64,000 nt of DNA from Larkinella arboricola (GCF_003259745.1 NZ_QLMC01000007.1:124001-188000), one strand, 5' to 3'; positions 43,259 to 52,627 are shown, counted from the stretch's first letter. Notes: a model not told the origin generated them from the letters alone. Numbers and translations are program-made.

Positions 43259-44395
43259 ATGTCTGTCGTTAAAAATCAGGAAACCACCCCCCGGCACAGC
43301 GCCAGGAAAAAATCGCCGTTCCGCGAGTGGCTGGATTCCATTGTGTTTGCGGTAGTGGCCGCTACGCTGATCCGGTGGCTGTTTATGGAAGCGTTTACGA
43401 TTCCGACGCCCTCGATGGAGAAAAGCCTGCTGGTGGGCGATTTTCTGTTTGTCAGCAAACTGCATTACGGAACCCGGACCCCGAAAACCCCGTTGCAGGT
43501 GCCACTGACCCACCAGAAAATCTGGGGAACCGAAATTCCATCGTATCTGGACTGGATTCAGTTGCCCCAATACCGTCTGCCGGGCTTTTCGTCGGTCAAG
43601 CAGGGCGATGTGGTAGTCTTTAATTATCCTCCCGAAGACTATCCAACCGACCTGAAAACCAATTACATCAAACGCTGTATTGGCGTGCCGGGCGATGTGC
43701 TGGAGCTTCGCGACCGCCAGGTTTTTGTGAACGGAAAGGAGTTTGCGGACCCCGTGAAAGCAGAAGCGGAATACTTCCTGAAAACCAATTCCGTTGTCAG
43801 CGCGAAGGTTTTCAAACGGTATGACATCACGGATTACGAGCAAAGCACGGAGACGTATAGCGACACGATTGCCGCCAACGATGCGTCGGGTTACCGGATT
43901 CATACCACACCCGAAACCGCAGCTTTGCTGAAGCAGCAGGACTTTGTGCAGGGCCTTGAGGTGATCAACACGCCCAAAGGCTCCGTGAATCCGTACCAGC
44001 CGGTTTATCCGCAATCGCCCCTGTTTCCCTGGAATGTGGACAACTACGGCCCCATTACCGTTCCGAAGGAAGGGGTAACCATCCAGCTGGACGAAAAGAA
44101 CATTGCGCTTTACGGGCCGGTGATTCAAAAATACGAAGACAACGAGAAGGTAGAAATTGCCGAGAAATCAATCAAGATTGACGGCAAGGCCATCACCTCG
44201 TACACCTTCAAACAGAATTATTACTTTATGATGGGCGACAACCGGCACAATTCCGCCGACTCCCGGTATTGGGGTTTTGTGCCGTCCGATCACATTGTCG
44301 GAAAAGCGGTTTTCATCTGGATGTCAATTGACCCGAACCCGGAAAGCATCCTGAGCAAAATTCGCTGGAACCGCCTGTTCCGGATTATTGACTAA
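43259..44395 (+). CDS. lepB: Signal peptidase I
   Basis: A 378-residue inner-membrane protease that cuts signal peptides. A membrane segment spans about 28-42; the catalytic Ser52 lies in PTPSMEKSLLVGD and the general-base Lys138 in NYIKRCIGVPGD, and MGDNRHNSADSRYWGFVP is the C-terminal signature. An insertion of about 120 residues between the conserved boxes is common in Bacteroidota. ATG 43259 is chosen over a TTG at 43238. It ends in a convergent gap with ung. Confidence 0.95.
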   Translation: MSVVKNQETTPRHSARKKSPFREWLDSIVFAVVAATLIRWLFMEAFTIPTPSMEKSLLVGDFLFVSKLHYGTRTPKTPLQVPLTHQKIWGTEIPSYLDWIQLPQYRLPGFSSVKQGDVVVFNYPPEDYPTDLKTNYIKRCIGVPGDVLELRDRQVFVNGKEFADPVKAEAEYFLKTNSVVSAKVFKRYDITDYEQSTETYSDTIAANDASGYRIHTTPETAALLKQQDFVQGLEVINTPKGSVNPYQPVYPQSPLFPWNVDNYGPITVPKEGVTIQLDEKNIALYGPVIQKYEDNEKVEIAEKSIKIDGKAITSYTFKQNYYFMMGDNRHNSADSRYWGFVPSDHIVGKAVFIWMSIDPNPESILSKIRWNRLFRIID

Positions 44396-44405
44396 CCTGG
44401 TATCA

Positions 44406-44474
44406 CCCCACTTTAGTCGGTGCCCTGGTTTGTTCGCTGGAAGAAGCAACGATGGAGCACGGATTAAAGTGGGG
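44406..44474. terminator. Long structured hairpin between lepB and ung
   Basis: CCCCACTTTA (44406-44415) pairs with TAAAGTGGGG (44465-44474), and three further inner pairs extend it, one of them G-T. The 50-nt interior can form a second stem (GTGC with GCAC). It fills the convergent gap and probably ends transcription of both genes. Confidence 0.6.
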
Positions 44475-44482
44475 AGGGCTAA

Positions 44483-45148
44483 TTACCATTCAATTTCGGG
44501 TAACCCTTTGCTTTTCAGATACGCATTTGTCTGGCTAAAGTGTTTGTTGCCAAACCAGCCACCATGTTGAGCGGCCATTGGCGAAGGGTGTTTCGCTTTG
44601 AGAACCAAATGTTTACTGGCGTCGATGATGGCGCCTTTTTTTTGTGCGTAAGCGCCCCACAGAAGAAAAACCAGGTTTTCTTTTTCGTCGGACAGGTGCT
44701 GGATGGCGGCATCCGTAAACGTCTCCCAACCCTTGTTCTGGTGCGAACCGGCCTGGCTGGCCCGAACCGTCAGGGTTGCATTGAGCAGCAAAACTCCCTG
44801 AACCGCCCAGCGTTCGAGGTTACCGGATTTTGGGATGGGCGAGCCCAGATCGTCCTTGATTTCTTTGAAAATATTGAGCAGCGAAGGCGGTTTGGTTATG
44901 CCGTCGTTGACCGAAAACGCCAGACCATTGGCCTGCCCTTCGCCGTGGTAGGGGTCCTGCCCCAGAATAACGACTTTCGTCTGGTCGAACGGGCATTTGT
45001 CGAACGCATTAAAAATCAGTTTACCCGGCGGGTAGCAACGCTGCGTGCTGTATTCGACCCGAACGAACTCGACCAGGTTCTGGAAATACGATTTTTCAAA
45101 TTCATCGTGCAGCCGTTGCTGCCAGGAGGGTTCAATAACGACCTTCAT
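44483..45148 (-). CDS. ung: Uracil-DNA glycosylase
   Basis: A 221-residue base-excision repair enzyme that removes uracil from DNA. GQDPYHGEGQANGLAFSV holds the catalytic Asp65, and the C-terminal HPSPMAA with GWFGNKHFS is the leucine-loop region. Family 1 length and motifs are normal. It is convergent with lepB and divergent from apaG. Confidence 0.97.
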   Translation of the reverse strand: MKVVIEPSWQQRLHDEFEKSYFQNLVEFVRVEYSTQRCYPPGKLIFNAFDKCPFDQTKVVILGQDPYHGEGQANGLAFSVNDGITKPPSLLNIFKEIKDDLGSPIPKSGNLERWAVQGVLLLNATLTVRASQAGSHQNKGWETFTDAAIQHLSDEKENLVFLLWGAYAQKKGAIIDASKHLVLKAKHPSPMAAQHGGWFGNKHFSQTNAYLKSKGLPEIEW

Positions 45149-45318
45149 GCAAATGGGGTTGGGATACCGGTTTAAGGTAACGATGGTAATAACTGCGTTG
45201 AACAGGGGGTTCCTGCAACAAAATTGCGCAAACCTAAAATTATTTTTGGACCCTGCTAGAATTATAAACTCTTAAATTTTATTTTCGTTTTAAGGTTGTC
45301 AAACAACAGGCTATTCGA

Positions 45319-45705
45319 ATGATATCGGCAGTTACCGACGGCGTCAAGGTCAGTGTTGTGACCGAATACCAGCCGGAATATTCCAGCCCATCGCAGGCAC
45401 ATTTTGTTTTTACGTACCGGATCACGATCGAAAACAACAGCAATGCGACGATCCAGTTACTGCGACGCCATTGGGTCATTTATGACGCTCATGGTTCGGC
45501 GCGGGAGGGGGAAGGTGCGGGCGTGGTCGGGCAGCAGCCCATCCTGGAGCCCGGCGAGACGCACGAGTACGTTTCGGGCTGTAACCTGCGTTCGAGCCTG
45601 GGCAAAATGGGCGGTACATACCTGATGGAGCGGGTGGTTGACGGGAAGCAATTCCGGGTCAACATTCCCGAATTTACAATGGTTGTTCCGTTCCGATTGA
45701 ATTAG
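45319..45705 (+). CDS. apaG: ApaG family protein
   Basis: A 128-residue beta-sandwich protein of the ApaG (DUF525) family, whose best-known member is linked to Co/Mg homeostasis in Salmonella. The motifs FVFTYRITIENNSN, QLLRRHWVIYDAHG, GVVGQQPILEPGETHEYVSG and LGKMGGTYLM are diagnostic. It is complete. It is divergent from ung, with 170 bp between. The real molecular role is not settled. Confidence 0.93.
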   Translation: MISAVTDGVKVSVVTEYQPEYSSPSQAHFVFTYRITIENNSNATIQLLRRHWVIYDAHGSAREGEGAGVVGQQPILEPGETHEYVSGCNLRSSLGKMGGTYLMERVVDGKQFRVNIPEFTMVVPFRLN

Positions 45706-45742
45706 TTTTTCTGTAAAAGTCCGCCAGAGCGGTTTTCATTGT

Positions 45743-46516
45743 TTGATTCGAGCGTATCTTAATTTTCTTCTCAAGGCCCGCGGTGCGCATTCCCTGCATT
45801 CGCCGTTTGTTTTTGATCTGTATACCAACCTCATCCGTGCTGATAATCCGCGCGAGCCTGCCTTTGCGCCAATCCGTGCGCTGCAAAAGGAACTGCTGAA
45901 CGAGAGCCGTACCATTCAGATTACAGACTTTGGAGCCGGTTCCCGCATCAATAGCGCCCGCCAGCGCGCCATTCGGGATATTGCCAAAAATTCGCAGAAA
46001 CCGGCCCGGTTCGGTCGTTTGATGTACCGGTTGATTCAACGGTTTGGTTCAAAAACGATTGTTGATCTGGGAACTTCACTTGGCATCACAACGCTGTATG
46101 AAGCCGCTGCCGCCCCGACGGCCCAGCTCCTGACGTTTGAAGGCTGCCCCCAGACCGCAGCCGTGGCCGCAGCCAACTTCCGGAAGCTAAACCGTCAGAA
46201 TATCGAAATTGTAACGGGTAATCTGGATGAAACGCTGGCCGAACGATTGAAAACCGTTCCCGCCATCGATTTTGCGTTTTTTGACGCCAACCACCGTTAC
46301 GAACCAACCGTACAGTATTTTAAAACCTGTCTTTTAAAGGCTCATCATGAATCCTGTTTTATTTTTGACGATATTCACTGGTCGGATGAAATGGAACAGG
46401 CCTGGGAAACGATTAAAGCACACCCGTCTGTAACGGTTTCCATTGATCTTTTTTACATTGGCCTGGTGTTTTTTCGACCACAGCAGCCCAAGCAGGATTT
46501 TATCCTAAGGTTTTAA
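45743..46516 (+). CDS. Class I SAM-dependent methyltransferase-like protein
   Basis: A 257-residue Rossmann-type methyltransferase of unknown substrate. Motif I is IVDLGTSLGITTLYEA (around residue 105-120), motif II LLTFEGCPQTA, and motif IV-like IDFAFFDANHRYEPT, followed by CFIFDDIHWSDEM; this resembles the O-methyltransferase group. The only in-frame start near the conserved N-terminus is TTG 45743 (MIRAYLNFLLKARGAHSLHS); no ATG or GTG lies between it and an upstream stop. It starts 37 bp after apaG. Confidence 0.83.
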   Translation: MIRAYLNFLLKARGAHSLHSPFVFDLYTNLIRADNPREPAFAPIRALQKELLNESRTIQITDFGAGSRINSARQRAIRDIAKNSQKPARFGRLMYRLIQRFGSKTIVDLGTSLGITTLYEAAAAPTAQLLTFEGCPQTAAVAAANFRKLNRQNIEIVTGNLDETLAERLKTVPAIDFAFFDANHRYEPTVQYFKTCLLKAHHESCFIFDDIHWSDEMEQAWETIKAHPSVTVSIDLFYIGLVFFRPQQPKQDFILRF

Positions 46517-46616
46517 ACGAACTGTCGTGCATTCTAAAAATGATCGGCCATCCTGCACGTTATTGGTATACTAGCCGGTATACCGACAAAGGTTCCTGCG
46601 ATCATATCACTGTTTC

Positions 46617-47993
46617 ATGAAAGATTTTTTTCATCCTATCCGCCTGAGTTTACTGGGGGCGCTGGGGCTGGGTTTGCTGGTAGCTTCCTGCCAGAAATCC
46701 GATGATACGCCCGACGAGCAACCTGCGCCGGTCGCCAGCAGCTTTGAGCAGTTGCAGCGACGGATTCTAACGCCTACCTGTGCCACGTCCGGCTGTCATT
46801 CCTCCGAATCGGATGCCATGTTTAGCCAGCACCGGCTCGTACTGGCCGCGGGAGTCGGCTATAAAAATCTGGTGGGTGTTGCGCCTGCCAACAGTACGGC
46901 CAAAGCCAACGGTTTGATGCGTGTAAAGCCGTTTGCGTCGCAGGAGAGCCTGCTGTACCACAAACTCAATGCTGCCGCCGGCCACCATAGTGGGGCTAAT
47001 TATGGCAATCCGATGCCGCTGGGCGGGGAGTTGTTAACCGTTGGACAGATCGAATTTGTTCGTCGCTGGATTGAAGCCGGAGCACCGCAAACGGGAAGTG
47101 TGGTTGATTCGACCTTGCTGGATGATAAAACGCCGAGTACGCCCTCCGAAAACTTTGAAGCCCTGAAAGCCCCGGCGGCTGGGGCCGGATTCCAGATTCA
47201 CCTCGAACCGTTTACGGTCGTTCCGAATTTTGAACGGGAGTTGTTTGTCAGGAAGTCGATTGGCAACACCAAGCCCGTGTATGTGAACCGGTATGAAATC
47301 AAGATGCGCCCCAACAGCCACCATTTCCTGGCCTATACGTACCGCGATAATGATAAGCTGCCGACCATCAATCAAATTCGTGATTTGCGCAATCCCGATA
47401 ATTCATACAATCTGGAAACGGCACTATCCATGCAAAATCATATCTATTTTGTTGGTTCACAGGCCCCCTATACCGATTTTACGTTTCCGGAGGGCACGGC
47501 TTTGCTGGTTCCGGCCAACGCAACCCTGGATTTGAATTCGCACTATGTCAATAAAACGGCAACACCCATTACGGGCGAAGCGTACGTAAATCTCTATACC
47601 GTCGATGAGTCGAAGGTGAAAACCGTGATGAAAATTATGGACTTCACCAATACCAACCTGAACATCCCGGCGAAGACGCGTGTGACCATTTCCAAGACGT
47701 TTACGATGTCGCGACCTATAAAAATTCTGGTTCTGACTTCGCATTCACACAAACTGGGTGAAAAATTTGTCGTCAGAATTAAGGGAGGAGCCAGGGATGG
47801 CGAAGTGGTTTACACCTCGACAAGCTGGGAGCATCCCGAAATTACGACCTATAAAACACCCATTGAACTGGCAAAGGGAGAAGCAATTGTGTCCGAAATT
47901 ACCTATAACAACACGACCGATAAAGACGTGAAATGGGGCCTGACCAGCGAAGATGAGATGGGCATTGTTTTCGGGTATTATCTGGAAGAGTAA
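46617..47993 (+). CDS. Lipoprotein with cytochrome c-like and copper monooxygenase-like parts
   Basis: A 458-residue predicted lipoprotein (lipobox VASC, Cys 25). The N-terminal part (about 43-165) resembles the planctomycete-type c cytochrome domain, but the heme-binding motif is C-ATSG-C-H, with four rather than two residues between the cysteines. The C-terminal part has PNSHHFLAY, LNSHYVNK, SHSHKLGEKF and EDEMGIVFGYY, which fit the His and Met ligands of the PHM-like ascorbate-dependent monooxygenase fold. Function is open. A perfect terminator follows at 48013-48046. Confidence 0.75.
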   Translation: MKDFFHPIRLSLLGALGLGLLVASCQKSDDTPDEQPAPVASSFEQLQRRILTPTCATSGCHSSESDAMFSQHRLVLAAGVGYKNLVGVAPANSTAKANGLMRVKPFASQESLLYHKLNAAAGHHSGANYGNPMPLGGELLTVGQIEFVRRWIEAGAPQTGSVVDSTLLDDKTPSTPSENFEALKAPAAGAGFQIHLEPFTVVPNFERELFVRKSIGNTKPVYVNRYEIKMRPNSHHFLAYTYRDNDKLPTINQIRDLRNPDNSYNLETALSMQNHIYFVGSQAPYTDFTFPEGTALLVPANATLDLNSHYVNKTATPITGEAYVNLYTVDESKVKTVMKIMDFTNTNLNIPAKTRVTISKTFTMSRPIKILVLTSHSHKLGEKFVVRIKGGARDGEVVYTSTSWEHPEITTYKTPIELAKGEAIVSEITYNNTTDKDVKWGLTSEDEMGIVFGYYLEE

Positions 47994-48012
47994 TCCGGTT
48001 TTATCTGAAATA

Positions 48013-48046
48013 AAAAAAGCCGTTCTGGAAACAGAACGGCTTTTTT
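48013..48046. terminator. Bidirectional intrinsic terminator
   Basis: AAAAAAGCCGTTCTG (48013-48027) pairs perfectly with CAGAACGGCTTTTTT (48032-48046) around a GAAA loop. It serves both the lipoprotein gene and the convergent DEAD-box helicase gene. Confidence 0.9.
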
Positions 48047-48063
48047 GGTATCAATAAAGGGAA

Positions 48064-49929
48064 TTACCGGGCAATTTCGATTTGAACCCGTTTACCCTTG
48101 ATGGTATTTCCTTCCATGACATCCACCACCCGGTTGGCTACATCGCGCGGAACGTCAACGTACGTGTGTTTGTCGAAAATGTCGATGTGACCGATGCTGC
48201 TGCCCGGAATGTTGGCTTCGCCGGCAATGGCGCCTACGATGTCGCCCGGACGGATGAAATCACGGCGGCCTACGCTAACATACAGACGGGTCATGTTCGC
48301 TTCACGTTCGCGGGGAGCCCGGTCGCGGTCTTCCCGCTCAAACCGACGGCCTTCACCGCGGCTTTCGTCACGATTTCCAAAACGACCACCCCGGTCGCGG
48401 TCTCCGAAACGGGCTTCACCCCGGGTACCCCGGTCGCTGAAACGGCCTGAGCCCTCACCGCGTCCGCGATCACCAAATCGACCGGAACTTTCGCGTCCAC
48501 CGCGATCACGGTCGCCGAAACGGCCTGATCCTTCCCGGCGTTCGCGACGATCATCGTCGTGGCCCAGATTCTGGTCAGAGAATTCGTTTTTCTCGATGCC
48601 CATGCCCCGTTTTACCAGCGCAGCAACAATTTGTTCCGTCGTAAAACCGGCGTGTTGCAGTGCCGTCAGCATGTCATCGTACAGGTTCAGATCGTTGCTG
48701 GTTTCAATGCTTTGTTTCACCTGGTCAATAAACCGGGCTTTACGCAAACCAACGATGTCTTCGAACGTAGGAATAACACCTTTCTCAACCCGAACTTTGG
48801 TATAGTTCTGGATTTCGCGGAAACGGTATTTTTCGTCACGGCCCACCAGTGAGAACGCTTTACCCGATTTTCCGGCGCGTCCTGTCCGGCCAATCCGGTG
48901 TACGTAATATTCTTCGTCGAGCGGAATATCGTAGTTAATAACGGCGTCAACATTGTCAACGTCAATACCGCGGGCGGCTACGTCGGTGGCTACCAGAATG
49001 TTGGTAACTCCCGAACGGAATTTTGACATAACGTTGTTGCGTTGCGCCTGACGCAGATCGCCGTGCAGACCTTCGGCCTGATAACCGCGAACCTGCAAAT
49101 CTTCAACGATTTCGTCTACCCGTTTTTTCTGGTTACAGAATACCAGCAGCAGTTTCAGGTTGTAGGTGTCGATCAGACGGCACATTACTTCCACTTTCGC
49201 TTTCGGTTTCACTTCAAAGTAAACCTGCTCGATATTCGTGTTGGTCAGCTCGTTTTTAACAACCTTCACCAGCACGGGATCTTTCTGGAACCGTTGGGTG
49301 ATGGCCATAATCGGTTTCGACATGGTGGCCGAAAACAGAATCGTCTGACGTTCTTCCGGCATCTCTTCCAGAATGCCTTCAATGTCCTCGCGGAAGCCCA
49401 TGTCCAGCATTTCATCGGCTTCGTCAAGAATCATCATTTTGACGTTGTCCAGCTTCAGCGTCCGGCGCTCCATATGGTCCATCACGCGGCCCGGCGTACC
49501 GATTACAATATGAACACCGGTTTTCAACGACTTAATCTGCCGGTCGATGGAATCACCGCCGTAGATCGCTTCAACCCGGATTCCCCGTTTGAATTTTGAT
49601 AATTTCTTAACCTCATCGGATACCTGGAGCGCCAGTTCGCGGGTTGGGCACAGCACCAGCACCTGCGGATGGCGTTCGGCCACATCGATCATCTCGATGG
49701 CCGGGATACCAAAGGCTGCGGTTTTTCCGGTTCCCGTCTGAGCCTGACCAATAACGTCGCGGCCGTCGAGAATGGGAGGGATGGCTTCAGCCTGAATGGG
49801 AGAGGGGTGCTCAAAACCCATTTCGGTGACAGCCTGTAAAATGTCATCAGATACATTTAAATCGGCAAATGTCCGTTGCGGAGTTGCCGGTTTGTTACTT
49901 ACTTCCTGTTCAGTGATTTCAGGATTCAT
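48064..49929 (-). CDS. DEAD-box ATP-dependent RNA helicase
   Basis: A 621-residue RNA helicase of the DeaD/CsdA type. The helicase core has AQTGTGKTAAFG (motif I), LDEADEMLDMGF (motif II), FSATMSK (motif III), ATDVAARGIDV and HRIGRTGRAG (motifs V and VI). A C-terminal Arg/Gly/Asp-rich low-complexity tract (about 455-555, repeating RFGDRDRGG-like units) precedes a DbpA-type RNA-binding domain ending at residue 621. Such proteins remodel ribosome precursors and mRNA in the cold. A leader of about 316 nt precedes it. Confidence 0.95.
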   Translation of the reverse strand: MNPEITEQEVSNKPATPQRTFADLNVSDDILQAVTEMGFEHPSPIQAEAIPPILDGRDVIGQAQTGTGKTAAFGIPAIEMIDVAERHPQVLVLCPTRELALQVSDEVKKLSKFKRGIRVEAIYGGDSIDRQIKSLKTGVHIVIGTPGRVMDHMERRTLKLDNVKMMILDEADEMLDMGFREDIEGILEEMPEERQTILFSATMSKPIMAITQRFQKDPVLVKVVKNELTNTNIEQVYFEVKPKAKVEVMCRLIDTYNLKLLLVFCNQKKRVDEIVEDLQVRGYQAEGLHGDLRQAQRNNVMSKFRSGVTNILVATDVAARGIDVDNVDAVINYDIPLDEEYYVHRIGRTGRAGKSGKAFSLVGRDEKYRFREIQNYTKVRVEKGVIPTFEDIVGLRKARFIDQVKQSIETSNDLNLYDDMLTALQHAGFTTEQIVAALVKRGMGIEKNEFSDQNLGHDDDRRERREGSGRFGDRDRGGRESSGRFGDRGRGEGSGRFSDRGTRGEARFGDRDRGGRFGNRDESRGEGRRFEREDRDRAPREREANMTRLYVSVGRRDFIRPGDIVGAIAGEANIPGSSIGHIDIFDKHTYVDVPRDVANRVVDVMEGNTIKGKRVQIEIAR

Positions 49930-50283
49930 ACCTTGTAAGAGTTTTTAAAATGAAACTACTACAAGCGTTTATCGGCAGGAGTACTCGTTCTGCACGGCCA
50001 TGCAGTCCGATTGCGAAAAATCGGCAACGATACGTACTATGTGATTGAGATACAGTCGTGAAGGAACCCCCGAAATTGCCCAGCTTAGCCCAAAGTGAAT
50101 GATTTCACCAATGCGATTGCCCCAACAGATGCGCCCAACGAATGTTAAACCCCTTTCCGGTTGACATCCGTGCTGCTCTGTGGTTCTACTAAAAATCTCA
50201 TGAAGAGTATCTTTGTACAGAGTTCGGACGGATGTCCGCTTGAAATTTTTACAAAAGTACTATTATTATTTGATAATTGCAAG
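49930..50283 (-). promoter_or_regulatory. Promoter and long 5' leader of the DEAD-box gene
   Basis: On the minus strand CTTG (50280-50283) and TACTTTTG (50252-50259) are 20 bp apart, a near-perfect -33/-7 pair. Transcription would start near 50245, giving a leader of about 316 nt before the ATG at 49929. It contains a small hairpin (CGGAC with GTCCG, 50226-50239) and no ORF of note. Long leaders are known from cold-shock helicase genes such as csdA; control of this gene is inferred. Confidence 0.55.
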
Positions 50284-50309
50284 TGATGCACACAAATAAT
50301 TGTATTATT

Positions 50310-51665
50310 TTACGAAGCCGCTTCTTGTAGTACCGATAATATAGCGTCCGCTTTTAATAAACATTCTTCATATTCCTGCTGAGGGTCAGCGTCGTACGTG
50401 ATGGCGCTACCCACCGAAAAAGAAGCGTCGCCGGTGGACGAATTATAAAAAATACTTCGGATGACCACATTCAAATCAAAATCGCCTTCGGGCGTAATAA
50501 AACCCGCGGCCCCCGAGTAGAGCCCCCGGCGACTGGCTTCGTACTGGTCGATCAGTTCCATGGCCCGCACTTTGGGCGCTCCGGTCATGCTGCCCATCGG
50601 AAACGCATTTTTGATGGCCGTAGTAAAAGGCAAATCCGCTCTCAGGGTCGCTGAAACCGTTGAAATCATCTGGAAAAGTTGCCGGAACGGATAAATACCG
50701 AAGAGCTCATCTACCTGAACGGTTCCGGTTTCGGCGCTGCGGGCCAGATCGTTGCGAACCAGATCCACAATCATCAGATTTTCGGCCTGCTCTTTTTCGC
50801 TGCTGCGTAGCTGCTGCCGAAGCCGTTCATCATCGGAAGGGTCAGTTCCGCGCCGAATCGTGCCTTTGATAGGTTGAGAAATGAGCCGGTTGCCGGTTTT
50901 TTTTAAAAAACGCTCGGGCGAAGCGCCTATGACGTAGTGATTACCGATTCGCTGAAAATGAGAAAACGGCATGGGTGATCGCTCCGTCAACTGGTCATAT
51001 ACCGAAAGAGGGTCGAGCCGGGTATTTTCGAGAAAAAACTCCATGCAGTAGTTTAGCTCGTAAACCGTACCGTCAATAATATCCTGCTGGATTTTCCGAA
51101 CGGTCTGGCGGTATTCCTCCGGTGAAACCCGGCACCGCACGGTTTCCCGCACCCTGCTTGCTGAAGAAGCGGGCGGATTGCGCCGGTGGAGCGGACTGGC
51201 GGTAATTTCGTCGATGACCTGATCGGGATTGCCCCACGAGCGGACGGTCATTCGGTTGCGATCAAAGTCAATGAGGTGCAGCGGCTGGAAGAAATACACG
51301 TCCGGAAAGCCCAGTGCATTGGGGTGGCGACTTTCCAGCGATTCAATCCGGTTTTTTAGATCATAGCCAAAATAACCGACCAGAAAATCCGGATGCTGCT
51401 GATGATGATGGTACAGGGTGTCGAAAGGATCGGTGTGGGGGCTAAACGCAACCGTTTTATAAACACCAACCGCCAGCCGATTGGGAAATGCCGCGTAAGG
51501 AAGCGAAAATCCGGGCAAATAGGCGGAGTTGTTACTAAAAAAAACAACGTGATCGGATTGGCGGATGGCCCAGTGTAAAGCTTTCTTCAGCCAGAAATCA
51601 ACGGGTTCTGAACCCGTTGACTCCAGCAGTATCGTACGTTCGTGACGAGAGGCACTGATGCCCAT
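50310..51665 (-). CDS. pabB: Aminodeoxychorismate synthase component I
   Basis: A 451-residue chorismate-using enzyme for p-aminobenzoate and folate synthesis. The PIKGT motif (in SQPIKGTIRRG) with the lysine nucleophile is characteristic of PabB rather than TrpE, which has PIAGT. Other chorismate-binding motifs are MIVDLVRNDLAR, FPMGSMTGAPKVRAMELI and GLYSGAAGFI. Its ATG shares one base with the upstream stop codon (TAATG), so it is translationally coupled to the NYN protein. No pabA or pabC gene is nearby. Confidence 0.92.
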   Translation of the reverse strand: MGISASRHERTILLESTGSEPVDFWLKKALHWAIRQSDHVVFFSNNSAYLPGFSLPYAAFPNRLAVGVYKTVAFSPHTDPFDTLYHHHQQHPDFLVGYFGYDLKNRIESLESRHPNALGFPDVYFFQPLHLIDFDRNRMTVRSWGNPDQVIDEITASPLHRRNPPASSASRVRETVRCRVSPEEYRQTVRKIQQDIIDGTVYELNYCMEFFLENTRLDPLSVYDQLTERSPMPFSHFQRIGNHYVIGASPERFLKKTGNRLISQPIKGTIRRGTDPSDDERLRQQLRSSEKEQAENLMIVDLVRNDLARSAETGTVQVDELFGIYPFRQLFQMISTVSATLRADLPFTTAIKNAFPMGSMTGAPKVRAMELIDQYEASRRGLYSGAAGFITPEGDFDLNVVIRSIFYNSSTGDASFSVGSAITYDADPQQEYEECLLKADAILSVLQEAAS

Positions 51666-52627
51666 TAGTTATGCTCCAGGTGAACATCGATGGCAATGTC
51701 TTTACTTTCGGCATTTTTTCCGATTCGGAATTTTACCTCATCGTCGACCTGCAACTCGTTAAAATCGATATCGTTTAAACTCGTATAATGAAAAAACAGG
51801 TTGTTAGGGGGGTAATTGATAAAACCGTACCCATTTTTTAAACTGCGTATCGTGCTGATTTTGTATTCGGAGTCCTCCGAATCGAACACTGTTGGGGCGG
51901 CCGTATAACGGTCATATTCCTGGGCAAACGTCATGTTGGTGTCGTCGCCCGCCACCATCCGGGTCGATTGCTTTACGAAGAGATTCTGAATAAGCGGATC
52001 GTTTTTTCGAAGCCGGGTGTCGATCATTTCATGCATCGCAACCGGGTACGAAACCTCTTTCAGCAGGTCCTGCGAGGTGCGGGTAACCAGCTTTTCACCT
52101 TCATCATTGTAGTACTCAAAGTCCCAGCTCAGGACCATAATTCGGGTTCCGAGCGTATTGAGTTTGCGAATCAGGGGTACATAATCGCCATCGGCGGTAA
52201 TCAGAACCACCACATCGAATTGCTTGGAGATGGTTAATTCGAAGGTTTCCAGGGCCAGCCAGACATCGATGCCTTTTTCCTGCCGTGAACCCTGAAAGGT
52301 TTTAACCGGTAAGTAATGCGTAACGACTCCTTCTGACATCAGAATATCGTCGAACAAACGGTCGTAGAACAGTTGATTGCCGCGTTGGCTGGCTTCATGC
52401 GCATTCAAACGCCCTCGGAAATAGTGGGCGTCGACAATCTGGCATAAACGGAAATCCGTCTGTTCTTCTAGTGCTACCTGGGCGCGGATGAATTCATGTA
52501 AACCCGAAATACTGATGCGGCTGCGTCTTTCGTGGGAGTAGTTATAATAATTACTTACGTGCAGGAAATAATTACCATCATAAATTACCGCGATACGAGT
52601 TAGTTTGCTGCTTTTTTGACTTTGCAT
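51665..52627 (-). CDS. NYN-domain RNase-like protein with C-terminal cold-shock domain
   Basis: A 320-residue protein. The NYN (PIN-like) domain spans about 10-190, with acidic active-site candidates in IAVIYDGNYFL, EKGIDVWLALE and VLITADGDYVPLI. The C-terminal 65 residues form a cold-shock/S1-like RNA-binding domain (STIRSLKNGYGFINYPPNNL, FFHYTSL, VDDEVKFRIG). Together they suggest an RNA-cleaving or RNA-binding regulator; the target is unknown. The stop overlaps the pabB ATG by one base. Confidence 0.85.
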   Translation of the reverse strand: MQSQKSSKLTRIAVIYDGNYFLHVSNYYNYSHERRSRISISGLHEFIRAQVALEEQTDFRLCQIVDAHYFRGRLNAHEASQRGNQLFYDRLFDDILMSEGVVTHYLPVKTFQGSRQEKGIDVWLALETFELTISKQFDVVVLITADGDYVPLIRKLNTLGTRIMVLSWDFEYYNDEGEKLVTRTSQDLLKEVSYPVAMHEMIDTRLRKNDPLIQNLFVKQSTRMVAGDDTNMTFAQEYDRYTAAPTVFDSEDSEYKISTIRSLKNGYGFINYPPNNLFFHYTSLNDIDFNELQVDDEVKFRIGKNAESKDIAIDVHLEHN

